A stretch of 39,341 bases of DNA from positions 1 to 39,341 of the forward strand of contig JADLGB010000157.1 in the NCBI GenBank assembly GCA_020849535.1. The letters are read 5' to 3'. Below the pieces are notes generated by a model. That model saw only the letters and a list, made by a program, of their open reading frames with translations. It did no database searches and was not told the DNA's origin. The position numbers and the translations under genes were made by a program. The stretch is from Candidatus Hydrogenedentota bacterium (GTDB lineage: Bacteria; Hydrogenedentota; Hydrogenedentia; Hydrogenedentales; SLHB01). This document shows positions 1 through 8,413 of this stretch, piece by piece. Position 1 is the first letter of the stretch; every line of letters begins with the position of its first letter.

Positions 1-150
1 CAGGCGAGGGCGCCTATGCCACACGCGCTTACCATGCCAGCAGGGGGTTCTTCTATCTTACCGTCCTTGGTTTGTGCGAAGACTTCAAGAGTTTCGGAAG
101 AACGAGGGATGATAGATAGACGTGTGGCACAGGCGCCCTCGCCTGTGTCT
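1..150. repeat. Dispersed ~155-bp element, copy A (cut by window edge)
   Basis: The right end (121-150) reads CGTGTGGCACAGGCGCCCTC followed by GCCTGTGTCT. The left end (1-26) is the same sequence inverted, with its first few bases outside the window. Each end is itself a hairpin (ACAGGCG, loop, CGCCTGT). The interior at about 45-120 matches the reverse complement of 21660-21745. No coding region is credible here. Confidence 0.75.
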
Positions 151-376
151 TTATTGGGTACAACCTTCCCCACATCAGGTCTCCGCTCTGCCCGAAGGGC
201 CAAGGCGATCCCCGAAAACCGCAGGCAAGCCTGCTCAATCAAAGCAGCGGCAAGCCGCCGCACTCCACATGAAGACTGCCTGGAGCGCCGGCATCCCTGC
301 CGGCTCTTCAAGTTGTAAGCAGGGATTGCCGCGCTCCTGAGCCGCCATCGCCATCTCTACGCATAACTTTCCATGT
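151..376. other. Gene-free stretch with small palindromes
   Basis: No gene is supported. Three compact inverted repeats are visible: GCAGGCAAGCCTGC at 221-234, GCGGCAAGCCGC at 247-258 and GCCGGCA-TCCC-TGCCGGC at 287-304. The last lies 3' of the minus-strand gene ending at 377 and could serve as its transcript end, although no T-run follows. It resembles the hairpins in the flagellin leaders. Confidence 0.5.
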
Positions 377-3346
377 CTATCCGGCGATCACGTACAACCA
401 GCGGCCGGAGAGTTCCGGCGGCACCGTGACGGTCAGCGTGCCGTCTTCCAGCGTGGACGCCACGTCCGCGCCGCGGCTCCCGGGCGTTGCGCCTTCGGCC
501 ACGACGCGCAGCGCCCCGGGAAGATGTCCCGCGGGCACGCGCACCACCCCCGAGCCGTACACGAGCAACTGCGCAACGGCGCCTCCCGCCACCTTGCGCG
601 CCTCGGCCACCGGGGCCCACGCTACCCCGCCAAGCGGGGCGTCCGCGAACGTGTAGGTCTGTCCATCCACGGTGATTGCGTTGGAACCCGAACCCGCGAA
701 GGCCAGCAAGCGGCCCTCCGCATCCATGCGGAACGCGACCGCGTGCACGCCGTCGTACATTACGTTGTGTCCGTTCACCTTGAAGTCGGCGAGGTGAATC
801 ACATTGGGCGGCAGCGGATGCTGCTCCATGTACGCCTTGTCCTTTTCGGGATCGCGCGCGAAACCGCCGGGCCAGCCTTCCTCGACGGATTTGAAGTGCG
901 GGGCAATCGCGACGGTCCCATTAGGGAACCGGCATGCCAGGAAGTCCGTGGTGCGCGAAACATATTCGGTGTTGTCGTTCACGCCGTCGAAGCGGCCCGT
1001 CGGCGCGTAGGCGCCCAGCGTGTTGAGCACTTCAAACCACGTGCGTGTCTCATAGCCGAGGCTCGCGGCTTGATCGTCACGCGGGCGAAAGCCGAGAAAC
1101 GTCAGACTTCCGCCGCCGTCCACGGCGCGCACCGCGCCCACTGTGGTGTCTTTCACCGTGGCCGCGGGCTGCGTGCCTTCACGCGGCGTCACCGGGTAGA
1201 TGCGATCCACCATGAAGTCCGTGAGAATCGTTTGCGTGGGCACCGCGGCGAGCGGTCCCGCAAAGCGCACCTCGCGGCCCGGCGCGAGCAGCCCTTCATC
1301 GGGACCCGGAACGTAATCGACGCCAAACAGATCGCTCCACGCGGGCGTGATGCTTGCCCCCTCGGAATCGATCACCGGCGGCGGGCCCGACCACACGACG
1401 CGACCGCCCTGTGCGGACAACTCGCGCATCATATCGAGCAACGCCGGTTTCGGAAAGGGTTCAAACAGCGTCGCAAGCGTGGTGAAGCGGCGTCCGGCGA
1501 GTTCGATGGCGCCGTTCTGGACCTTGCCGCGCTCGAGCAGCATGGCCTGCGTGATAACGTTGGCGTAGCCGTATTGCGTCATCCAACTGCCGAAACGTTC
1601 CTCCGCCGCGACAAGATCGATCGGATAGAGCATGAGCACGTCGCAATCGCGGTGCTGCGCCTCCTCGACGAGCATGAAGCCGGGCGAGGCCGCCGCGCCG
1701 AACACGTCCACGAGGGCCTGGCGCCGCTGCGCGATCTCGCCGGGCATGCCCCAGTGCGCGCAATAGGAGTACGGCACCTCGTTCACAATGCCCGTGGAGC
1801 ACGCGAGGGCCAGCGCCAGGTAGTCGCGATCGATCCAGCCGCCTTCGGGATGATCGTTGCCGGTGCCGGTGAGGTACTCGCCCCACTTGAAGTAGTCGTA
1901 ACACGCGGACGCGGCCTGGTGCACGGTATCCGACCACACGAAGTTTGAGGTGTACTCGTACTGGTTGCGCGCGTGCGGTTCGCGGCCGGTGTTCCACTTG
2001 TCAATCGTCGGGCTTTCGGCCCACGTGGCATGCGCGCGCGTCTCGAGACGGTAGCCAATACGCTGCTCGGCGTGGCGCTTCGCAGCGACGAAGAGATCCA
2101 CGACACCATCCTGCAGTAAGTGGTAGTAGCGCGCGCGGAACAGCGCGGTCTGGCGGATGGCTTCCGGCGAATCGCCAAACACGTGCATGACGCCTTCTTT
2201 CGCCGAGAGATCGCCCGCCGTGTCCTCCTGGCCGTAGCAGAAATAGACAAGATACTTGGCAAAGTCGCGGTACTGCTCGCCGTAGCGATTCGCGAAGGCG
2301 TTCGCGAGGCCCGGACTCACGTAGCGCGTCGTGAACTCGCCGTTGTCGTGATGGTTGAAGTATCCCCAGTCCTGTTGAATGTGCATCTCATCGGAGTACA
2401 GCGCATTCAGTTTCACGCCCGCATCGACGTATTTATCGAGCAGGCCGGTCAGGAAGGGCATCGCCTTGTCGCTGAAATAATCGAGTTCGGGCGTGCGATA
2501 CACTTGCACCACCAGGACCTTGTCGCGGTCGCCGATATCCGTGCGGCCTTCGCCATAGACACGGACCCGGCGCGCCCGGAAGTCGCCCGCGCGGCGCGAC
2601 GCGCCCTCCCACACTTCCACCTTGGCGGCGCCCGTGATCTCCACTATCGAATTCGGATCGACCACACGATACGGCGTCCCGCCGACACTCCTCTCGGAAA
2701 ACGCGAAGACCCGCACGCCCGCGTCTTCGATGTCGATGGGTCCCTTGTTGTTGGACCAGCGCTGCTGTTGCCAGAGCTGCACGCTGAAGGCGCCCGACGC
2801 CGTGTCGCGCACACCCTTGCGGTAATGCATCCACATGCCGGACTCGCCGGTCTGCGCGCGGTATGCCGGGCCGATCTCGAGCGGACTCAGCAGGCTCAAC
2901 TCCAGGCCGAGGCCGTAGCCCTCCGCGAACTTCGCGACCTGCGCGATGCGCTGCACGTACTCATCCATGTCGGGCGTGAGGCGGCGTGGTTTCCCTTCCT
3001 GTCCAGGCCGGTACTGACTGAAGAAATGGTCGAACGCGAGCACCAGCGTGCGCAGCCCGGCGGCCTTCCCGCGCTCGCAGATCATGCGCAGCGATTCCTC
3101 GTGCGGACGCAACCCCGTACTCATGTTGAAGACCTTGTCCGGGTCGGAGAGCATTTCCAGTTCCTCATCGCTCACGAGGATGATGTGGGGCCGCCCAAGC
3201 TTGAATGCCCACGGGCCCGGATAGTTCACGAGTTCGCCTTGGTATAGGTTCTCGGGGACGTCGCCGGTCGCTGGCAAGGCGAGCGTTGCGCCGAGAATGG
3301 CGATGAAGACGGCCTGCGAGAAGTACTGCGCGATACGAGCAAACAC
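377..3346 (-). CDS. Large secreted glycoside-hydrolase-like protein
   Basis: This 989-residue protein starts at a GTG preceded by AGGAGGA (3352-3358). An N-terminal signal peptide of about 28 residues (hydrophobic stretch then LPATGD) sends it across the inner membrane. The first half looks like a TIM-barrel hydrolase, with blocks such as LRTLVLAFDHFF and LYSDEMH, the latter offering a candidate catalytic Glu. The second half resembles the Rossmann-like and beta domains that follow the barrel in GH42-like enzymes (ARELSAQGGRVVWSG-type block, residues about 640-800), and the C-terminus is beta-rich. I recognise no named family. It stands alone and is divergent from the dioxygenase at 3660, with a repeat-rich spacer between them. 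A role in degrading sugars is inferred only from fold-like features and from the carbohydrate genes nearby. Confidence 0.75.
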   Translation of the reverse strand: MFARIAQYFSQAVFIAILGATLALPATGDVPENLYQGELVNYPGPWAFKLGRPHIILVSDEELEMLSDPDKVFNMSTGLRPHEESLRMICERGKAAGLRTLVLAFDHFFSQYRPGQEGKPRRLTPDMDEYVQRIAQVAKFAEGYGLGLELSLLSPLEIGPAYRAQTGESGMWMHYRKGVRDTASGAFSVQLWQQQRWSNNKGPIDIEDAGVRVFAFSERSVGGTPYRVVDPNSIVEITGAAKVEVWEGASRRAGDFRARRVRVYGEGRTDIGDRDKVLVVQVYRTPELDYFSDKAMPFLTGLLDKYVDAGVKLNALYSDEMHIQQDWGYFNHHDNGEFTTRYVSPGLANAFANRYGEQYRDFAKYLVYFCYGQEDTAGDLSAKEGVMHVFGDSPEAIRQTALFRARYYHLLQDGVVDLFVAAKRHAEQRIGYRLETRAHATWAESPTIDKWNTGREPHARNQYEYTSNFVWSDTVHQAASACYDYFKWGEYLTGTGNDHPEGGWIDRDYLALALACSTGIVNEVPYSYCAHWGMPGEIAQRRQALVDVFGAAASPGFMLVEEAQHRDCDVLMLYPIDLVAAEERFGSWMTQYGYANVITQAMLLERGKVQNGAIELAGRRFTTLATLFEPFPKPALLDMMRELSAQGGRVVWSGPPPVIDSEGASITPAWSDLFGVDYVPGPDEGLLAPGREVRFAGPLAAVPTQTILTDFMVDRIYPVTPREGTQPAATVKDTTVGAVRAVDGGGSLTFLGFRPRDDQAASLGYETRTWFEVLNTLGAYAPTGRFDGVNDNTEYVSRTTDFLACRFPNGTVAIAPHFKSVEEGWPGGFARDPEKDKAYMEQHPLPPNVIHLADFKVNGHNVMYDGVHAVAFRMDAEGRLLAFAGSGSNAITVDGQTYTFADAPLGGVAWAPVAEARKVAGGAVAQLLVYGSGVVRVPAGHLPGALRVVAEGATPGSRGADVASTLEDGTLTVTVPPELSGRWLYVIAG

Positions 3347-3659
3347 GGAATTCCTCCTGAAGGGATTTCGCCCCTTACAAACAGTGGCTGTTTCCGGTGA
3401 CTATAAGCCGCATCGCGCCGCCACGGCAAACGCGCGCAATACAGAAAAGCCACACGGACGAGCACGGACTCACGCGGACGAGCACGGACGAGCCCGGAGG
3501 CGCCCGGAGGCGCACTGTCGGTGTCTGTCGGTGTGTGTCCGTGTCAGTCCGTGTCAGTCCGTGTCAGTCCGTGTCGCCCCCGTGGTCCACCTTGTGCTAT
3601 GCTGGTTGCCATCCTGGTGGAAAGCAATTGTGTAGGCGCATCTGGTGAAGGAGCCGGTC
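3347..3659. repeat. Divergent spacer with inverted tandem repeats
   Basis: The spacer separates two divergent genes. It holds a tandem array of GTCCGTGTCA (3537-3546, 3547-3556, 3557-3566, then a fourth unit ending in G), preceded at 3452-3491 by the complementary series CACGGACGAG. The two arms could fold into a long imperfect hairpin. Both promoters must lie in this spacer, but I cannot point to convincing -35/-10 boxes. Confidence 0.7.
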
Positions 3660-4460
3660 ATGCTCACGAAACAGCAGGTGGATTTCTATCACGAAACGGG
3701 GTACCTCCATATCCCGCAAGTCTTCACTCCCGCGGAAATGGACGAACTGGAGGAGCACCTGGACTTCCTGATGGACCAGTGGGCCCAGACGGAAATGGGC
3801 TGGACCGGCCCCTGGCGCAAGGTCTACATGGACGCCGCCACGGAGAAGAAATCGAAGTTGACCTCGCTGCACGATTTGCATTTCTATTCCGAGGCGTGGA
3901 TGCGCGCGGTGACTCACCCCGCGATGGCTGCGGCCATGTCCGCGCTGATCGGCCCCAACGTGGAACTGCACCATACCACCCTGCACGCCAAACCGCCCGA
4001 GAGCGGGCACCCCTTTCCCATGCATCAGGACAACGCGTTCTACGAGCACAGCGACGGCCGCTACGTGGACGCGCTGATTCACCTCGACGACACGTGCCAC
4101 GCCAACGGCGAGATCCGGTTTCTCGCGGGTTCGCACAAGGAAGGCTATCTGCCGCACATCACGGTCACGCCGGAAGGCGAACCGTGCACGCCGCACCTGG
4201 ACACCACCGCGTACCGCTTGGACCAGACCGTCCCGGTGTCCGCCAAGCGCGGCGACGTCGTGTGTTTCAACATCTTCACGGTGCACGGTAGCCACATCAA
4301 CACGACGAACAAGGTACGGAGGATGGTGCGCTGCGGATACCGTGACCCGGAGAACCGGCAGTTTTCCGGCCAGAGCGTGGGACGCCCCAACATCATGATC
4401 CGGGGTAAACGCGCGCGCACCACCGAGTCCGCGCCGCTCACCAACGAAGCCGTCGCATAG
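3660..4460 (+). CDS. Phytanoyl-CoA dioxygenase (PhyH) family protein
   Basis: A 266-residue Fe(II)/2-oxoglutarate-dependent dioxygenase. The metal triad is visible as HQD (His122, Asp124) and His209 in VHGSHINTT, followed by Arg220/Arg221, which should bind the 2-oxoglutarate carboxylate. The PhyH family hydroxylates diverse small molecules, and the substrate here cannot be read from sequence. I chose the ATG at 3660 because GAAGGAG (3647-3653) sits 6 nt upstream; the GTG at 3645 overlaps that site. A second, divergent member lies at 15325-16077. Such dioxygenases are often found in many copies in planctomycete-type genomes. Confidence 0.9.
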   Translation: MLTKQQVDFYHETGYLHIPQVFTPAEMDELEEHLDFLMDQWAQTEMGWTGPWRKVYMDAATEKKSKLTSLHDLHFYSEAWMRAVTHPAMAAAMSALIGPNVELHHTTLHAKPPESGHPFPMHQDNAFYEHSDGRYVDALIHLDDTCHANGEIRFLAGSHKEGYLPHITVTPEGEPCTPHLDTTAYRLDQTVPVSAKRGDVVCFNIFTVHGSHINTTNKVRRMVRCGYRDPENRQFSGQSVGRPNIMIRGKRARTTESAPLTNEAVA

Positions 4461-4568
4461 CGGCCCTGCCGGCCGCCAGAACCTTGATTCCTCCCCCGCC
4501 TGCCCCTATGCTGGCGGAGGTGCGCTAACTGGTCCTAGCTGCGATACCCAACGCATGAGGTCCTGACA

Positions 4569-5627
4569 ATGATGAACCGCAAGCGTGGCGAACCCGAAGT
4601 GGTCGGGGGCAAGCCTGAGTTCAAGCTGCCCAAACTACCCCTTCGCGGGATCCTTTTACCGATCCTCGCTGTCATCCTGATCGTGTGGGTGGTCTTTGGC
4701 GGGCCGTCGTACACGGTCGCCCCGGGGGAAGAGGCGCTTGTCCTCACCTTTGGCAAGTACACCCGCACCACCGAACCCGGCTTCCATCTCAAGATGCCCT
4801 GGCCAATCCAGACCGTCGAGAAGGCGGACATCGGCGAAGTGAAACGGATCGAAATTGGTTTTCGTTCAGATCCGTCCAGCGGCGAGAATGTCTACACAAC
4901 GTTCACCGTGGACCGCTCGCTCTTGAGCGAGGCCCAAATGATTACCGGCGACGAGAACGTCGTGGACTGCTCGATGACCGTGCAATACCGCATCACGGAT
5001 TCGCGCGCGTATCTCTTCAACTTCGAGCGCGGCGACGTGGCGAACATGCTGCAGGCTATTGCCGAGGCCGCGCTGCGGCAAGCCGTGGGCGATCACCCCA
5101 TCAACGACGTGCTCACCACGGGCAAGTACCAGATCATGGGTGAGGTAAAGGCGAAGATGCAGGAGCTGGCCGATCTCACCGGAGCGGGCGTGACCATCAC
5201 CGATGTTTACCTGCAAGATGTGCAGCCGCCGGCGCAGGTGGCCGATGCATTCCGGGATGTGGCCTCGGCTCGCGAAGAGCGCGAGAAGATCATCAACGAG
5301 GCGCGCGCCTACCAAAGCGAGCAGATCCCCAAGGCCGAGGGCGAAGCGCAGCGCAACCTACAACAGGCCGAAGGCTACAAGGAGGCGCGTATCGCGGAGG
5401 CCCAGGGTTCCGTGGCGCGCTTCCAGGCGATCGCGAAGCAGTACGCCCTCGCGCCGGAAATCACGCGGTCGCGCCTGTACCTCGAAACCATGTCCGAACT
5501 TTTGCCCAAGGTGAATCTCACCATCGTGGATGACCAGGCAGGCATCGTGAACCTGCGAACGATGGGTGAGAACGGCTTGGTCCTGCTGCCGAATGAGTCC
5601 ACCTCGAACCAGGGAGGGTCGGAATAA
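4569..5627 (+). CDS. hflK: HflK-like SPFH/band 7 membrane protease modulator
   Basis: A 352-residue inner-membrane protein. A short polar N-terminus is followed by one membrane segment (about residues 26-46) and then an SPFH/band 7 domain beginning YTVAPGEEALVLTFGKY, a long Ala/Glu/Arg-rich helical region (AREEREKIINEARAYQSEQ) and a short tail. In E. coli, HflK and HflC form a large cage around the FtsH protease and modulate its activity. It is somewhat shorter than E. coli HflK. The next gene starts within the stop codon (TAATG), so the two are translationally coupled. No ftsH is present in the window. Start at ATG 4569, with GAGG 9 nt before it. Confidence 0.9.
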   Translation: MMNRKRGEPEVVGGKPEFKLPKLPLRGILLPILAVILIVWVVFGGPSYTVAPGEEALVLTFGKYTRTTEPGFHLKMPWPIQTVEKADIGEVKRIEIGFRSDPSSGENVYTTFTVDRSLLSEAQMITGDENVVDCSMTVQYRITDSRAYLFNFERGDVANMLQAIAEAALRQAVGDHPINDVLTTGKYQIMGEVKAKMQELADLTGAGVTITDVYLQDVQPPAQVADAFRDVASAREEREKIINEARAYQSEQIPKAEGEAQRNLQQAEGYKEARIAEAQGSVARFQAIAKQYALAPEITRSRLYLETMSELLPKVNLTIVDDQAGIVNLRTMGENGLVLLPNESTSNQGGSE

Positions 5628-6742
5628 TGGGGCGCTCGCTGGGTTGCATCATCAACGTGCTGGTTATCGTTCTGATCGTCGGCGTCATCGTGGCGCGCGC
5701 GTGCGCGTTCATCGTGACCGAGCGCGAACAGGCCGTCGTGACCCGCCTGAGCAAGCCGGTACACGTCATCGTGGGCGATGTGCCCGACGACGCCTTTGCG
5801 CAGCTCCGCACGGCGATCCTTCAAACCGCGCAGCGCACCGAAACCGCTGCGGAAGCCAGCGGCCTGAAAGTGAGCCGCGGCGCGGGTCTGTATTTCAAGA
5901 TGCCGTTCCTCGACACCGTCGAGAAGTTTCCCGACGTGCTCATGACTTATGACGCCGAGCCCGAGTCCGTCGTGCTCGCCGACAAGAAGACCCTCGTCGT
6001 CGACAACTTCGCGCGCTGGCATATCGAGAACCCGCTGCTGTTCCGCATCAGCGTGCGCACCATCACCGCGGCCAAAGGCGCGCTCGACGATACGATCTAT
6101 TCCGCCGTGCGCGAGGAACTAGGCAAGTGCAATCTCGTCGAGGTGATTCGTACGTCGAACGCAAATATGGAAGCGCCGGCCGCGGCGCCGGAGGAAGGAC
6201 CGGAAGGCGTGGAGGTTGACGAAATCGCCTTTGAACGCATCACCCGCGGGCGCGAAGAGATCATGGACGCGGTGACGAAGCGCTCCGACGACCGGTCACG
6301 CGTACAGTATGGCATCCGTGTGGTTGACGTGCGCATCAAGCGTGCCGAATTATTGCCCGAGAACTTCGAAGCCATCTTCGGCCGCATGATGGCGGAGCGC
6401 TCGCGGATCTCGAAGGCCTACCGCAGCGAAGGCCAGAAACAGGCGGATATCATTGAAGGCGCCACGGATCGCGAGGTCCAGGTGATCCTCGCGAACGCCG
6501 AGCGCGACGCCGCCAAGCTGCGCGGGGAAGGCGATGCGGAAGCGATTCGCATCTTCGCCGAAGCCTTCAGCGCGAACCCGGAACTCTACACGTTCATGCG
6601 CTCGCTGGAGGTAATGGAAGAAGCCACACCCCCCGGCAGTGAGCTGCTGATCGGCCTCGACTCCGGCATCTACAGCCTGCTGAAGTCAGACCTCGGTCAG
6701 ACAAAGCACCCCGCGCCTGCAACGCAGCTCTTCGGTGAGTGA
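5627..6742 (+). CDS. hflC: HflC-like SPFH/band 7 membrane protease modulator
   Basis: A 371-residue partner of HflK. One membrane segment (about residues 5-27) is followed by the band 7 domain (FIVTEREQAVVTRLSKP, later GAGLYFKMPFLDTVEKFP) and the conserved helical part containing YRSEGQKQADII and a DAEAIRI-type motif. It is longer than the E. coli protein because of two insertions: about 35 residues near 45-80, and an acidic stretch (APEEGPEGVEVDE) near 185-200. The gene overlaps hflK by 1 nt and has GGAGGG upstream. A degenerate copy of the dispersed hairpin at 6771-6798 follows the stop. Confidence 0.92.
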   Translation: MGRSLGCIINVLVIVLIVGVIVARACAFIVTEREQAVVTRLSKPVHVIVGDVPDDAFAQLRTAILQTAQRTETAAEASGLKVSRGAGLYFKMPFLDTVEKFPDVLMTYDAEPESVVLADKKTLVVDNFARWHIENPLLFRISVRTITAAKGALDDTIYSAVREELGKCNLVEVIRTSNANMEAPAAAPEEGPEGVEVDEIAFERITRGREEIMDAVTKRSDDRSRVQYGIRVVDVRIKRAELLPENFEAIFGRMMAERSRISKAYRSEGQKQADIIEGATDREVQVILANAERDAAKLRGEGDAEAIRIFAEAFSANPELYTFMRSLEVMEEATPPGSELLIGLDSGIYSLLKSDLGQTKHPAPATQLFGE

Positions 6743-6770
6743 AGGCCGGCACGCGCGGGAGGGCCCGCTC

Positions 6771-6798
6771 AAGACACAGGTGAGGGCGCTTGTGTCTT
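6771..6798. repeat. Hairpin after hflC, degenerate dispersed repeat
   Basis: AAGACACAGGTG, loop AGGG, CGCTTGTGTCTT pairs at 10 of 12 positions. The sequence is recognisably the end-hairpin of the dispersed element. It lies between the convergent ends of hflC and aroK and may work as a terminator, although no T-run follows. Confidence 0.5.
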
Positions 6799-6893
6799 GG
6801 TTCTTGGTTTACTCTTCACCATGGTGTGACGATGCGGGACCGCCTGCGACACGCTTCACCTGCTCGTCGCTTTGCCACAAGCGGATTGCCAGT

Positions 6894-7403
6894 CTACGGC
6901 TGCCTCCACGAATCCACGATGCGATCCGCGACTTCCTCCGGGGTGAGCAAGTCCGTGTCGATCGCGTGGTGCGCGGCGTTCTGGTAGAGGGGCGTTCTGC
7001 GTTCCAATACTTCCGCCACTTCATCGGTGAAACTCTTGCCGCCGGTCAGCGAAGGGCGTTGGGTGTCGCCTTGGATGCGCGAGACGATCGTTGGGACAGA
7101 AGCCTTTAGCCAGAAAACCACACCGTTCGCGCGCAAGACCTCGACGTTTTCGGGCCGCTCGATGACGCCGCCGCCCGCGTCGATCACGAGCCCATCTTGC
7201 GCGGCGCATTCACGCGCCACCTCGGACTCCATGTCCCGGAATCCGGGCCAGCCGCGCTGCGCCACGATCTCGGGGATGGACATGCCCGCTTTTTCGACGA
7301 TTCGCGCGTCCATTCCGACGCATGTCATACCCAAACGTCCCGCGACCAGTGAGCCTACGGCGCTCTTGCCGGTGCCGCGATAACCGATGAGGACGATGTT
7401 CAT
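6894..7403 (-). CDS. aroK: Shikimate kinase
   Basis: A 169-residue cytoplasmic kinase that phosphorylates shikimate at the 3-hydroxyl in the route to chorismate and aromatic amino acids. The Walker A loop is GYRGTGKS (residues 7-14). Asp32 in MDARI and Arg56 in GFRDMESEV are the expected shikimate contacts, GGG at 77-79 is the Walker B region, and Arg117 in RPSL is in the lid. The length is normal for the family. The start codon overlaps the aroE stop by 4 nt (ATGA), so aroE and aroK are translationally coupled in one operon. Confidence 0.95.
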   Translation of the reverse strand: MNIVLIGYRGTGKSAVGSLVAGRLGMTCVGMDARIVEKAGMSIPEIVAQRGWPGFRDMESEVARECAAQDGLVIDAGGGVIERPENVEVLRANGVVFWLKASVPTIVSRIQGDTQRPSLTGGKSFTDEVAEVLERRTPLYQNAAHHAIDTDLLTPEEVADRIVDSWRQP

Positions 7404-8269
7404 GACTGCAGCCGCTCCAACACGACATTCCGCATGATGTCAACCTGCGCCTTCTCCCCCGTGAAACGTTCAAACTGCAACACAGCCTGATTGACAAACA
7501 TCTCGATGCCGGGGATCACCTTGAGTCCGCGCTCCTTTGCCTCGAGCAGCAGCCGCGTTTGCAGCGGCGTATACACGATGTCGAAGACCGCCTGCCCGGC
7601 CCGGAACAACTCCGGCGGCACCAGGGTCGCGTCCTCCTTGGGATGCATGCCCACCGAAGTGCAATGGATAATGACATCCGCATGTTTCATTGCGGCCGCG
7701 AGGGTGTCAGAGGTGAAGAGAGCCGCCTGAATGTTCGCATGGGTGCCCGCACGGAGGTCCGAACTCAACCCGTTGAGGAATGACTCGTTAATATCGAGCA
7801 GGGCCAACGCCGCGAGTTTCGTCACGCGTGCGAGCGTGAACGCGATTGCCCGCGCCGCGCCTCCCGCGCCCAGCATGAGCACCTTCTTGCCGTTCACGTC
7901 GACGCCGGCATCGGTGAGGGCCTTGAGTGCGCCCGGGCCATCCGTGCCAAAGCCGAAGAGACGCCCGTCCTCCTTCACGATCGTGTTGATCGAGCCAATC
8001 GAGCGGTCGACCTCGGCGACCTCGTCCACGTGCTTCATCGCCTCGATCTTGTGCGGGATCGTGACGCTCATGCCGCGGAAATTGCCCAGCGCGCGCATGC
8101 CCGCCAGCGCGCTCTTCACGTCCTCAACCTGGCACGCCACGTAGACGAAGTCCAGATCCAGCGCGTTGTAGGCCGCATTGTGAATGGCCGGTGACAGGCT
8201 GTGCGCTACGGGGTTGCCGATAACCGCGCAAAACTGCGTGTTAACGCCGATCGACCGCAAGTCTTTCAT
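7400..8269 (-). CDS. aroE: Shikimate dehydrogenase (NADP+)
   Basis: A 289-residue enzyme that reduces 3-dehydroshikimate to shikimate, the step before aroK. The shikimate-binding Ser pair is in NPVAHSLSP (Ser24, Ser26). Catalytic Lys74 is in SVTIPHK and Asp110 in FGTD. The NADP-binding loop is GAGGAAR (134-140), and the C-terminal block GIEMFVNQAVLQFE is typical. I chose the ATG at 8269 because AGAGGAGG lies 4-5 nt upstream; a longer reading to 8314 has no such site. It is the first gene of the aroE-aroK pair. Confidence 0.95.
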   Translation of the reverse strand: MKDLRSIGVNTQFCAVIGNPVAHSLSPAIHNAAYNALDLDFVYVACQVEDVKSALAGMRALGNFRGMSVTIPHKIEAMKHVDEVAEVDRSIGSINTIVKEDGRLFGFGTDGPGALKALTDAGVDVNGKKVLMLGAGGAARAIAFTLARVTKLAALALLDINESFLNGLSSDLRAGTHANIQAALFTSDTLAAAMKHADVIIHCTSVGMHPKEDATLVPPELFRAGQAVFDIVYTPLQTRLLLEAKERGLKVIPGIEMFVNQAVLQFERFTGEKAQVDIMRNVVLERLQS

Positions 8270-8413
8270 GAATCCTCCTCTGTTCGGGAAGCGGGAAGGT
8301 TGACGCTGGCGCACGGCCTTGCAGGCTCCGCGCGTAAGCGCGCATAGGATACTGCCCCGGCCGGAGTCCGCGCAAAGTCTTGGGAAGAGGCCTCCAACGC
8401 CGTGAGCCGCCCT

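Noticed and set aside
524..1948. Long plus-strand open frame of 474 codons
   Set aside because: It lies wholly inside the 989-codon minus-strand gene, is His/Arg/Ala-rich, has no ribosome site and matches no fold; it is a high-GC shadow frame.
3537..3577. CRISPR-like look of the GTCCGTGTCA array
   Set aside because: The units are 10 bp and adjacent, with no spacers.
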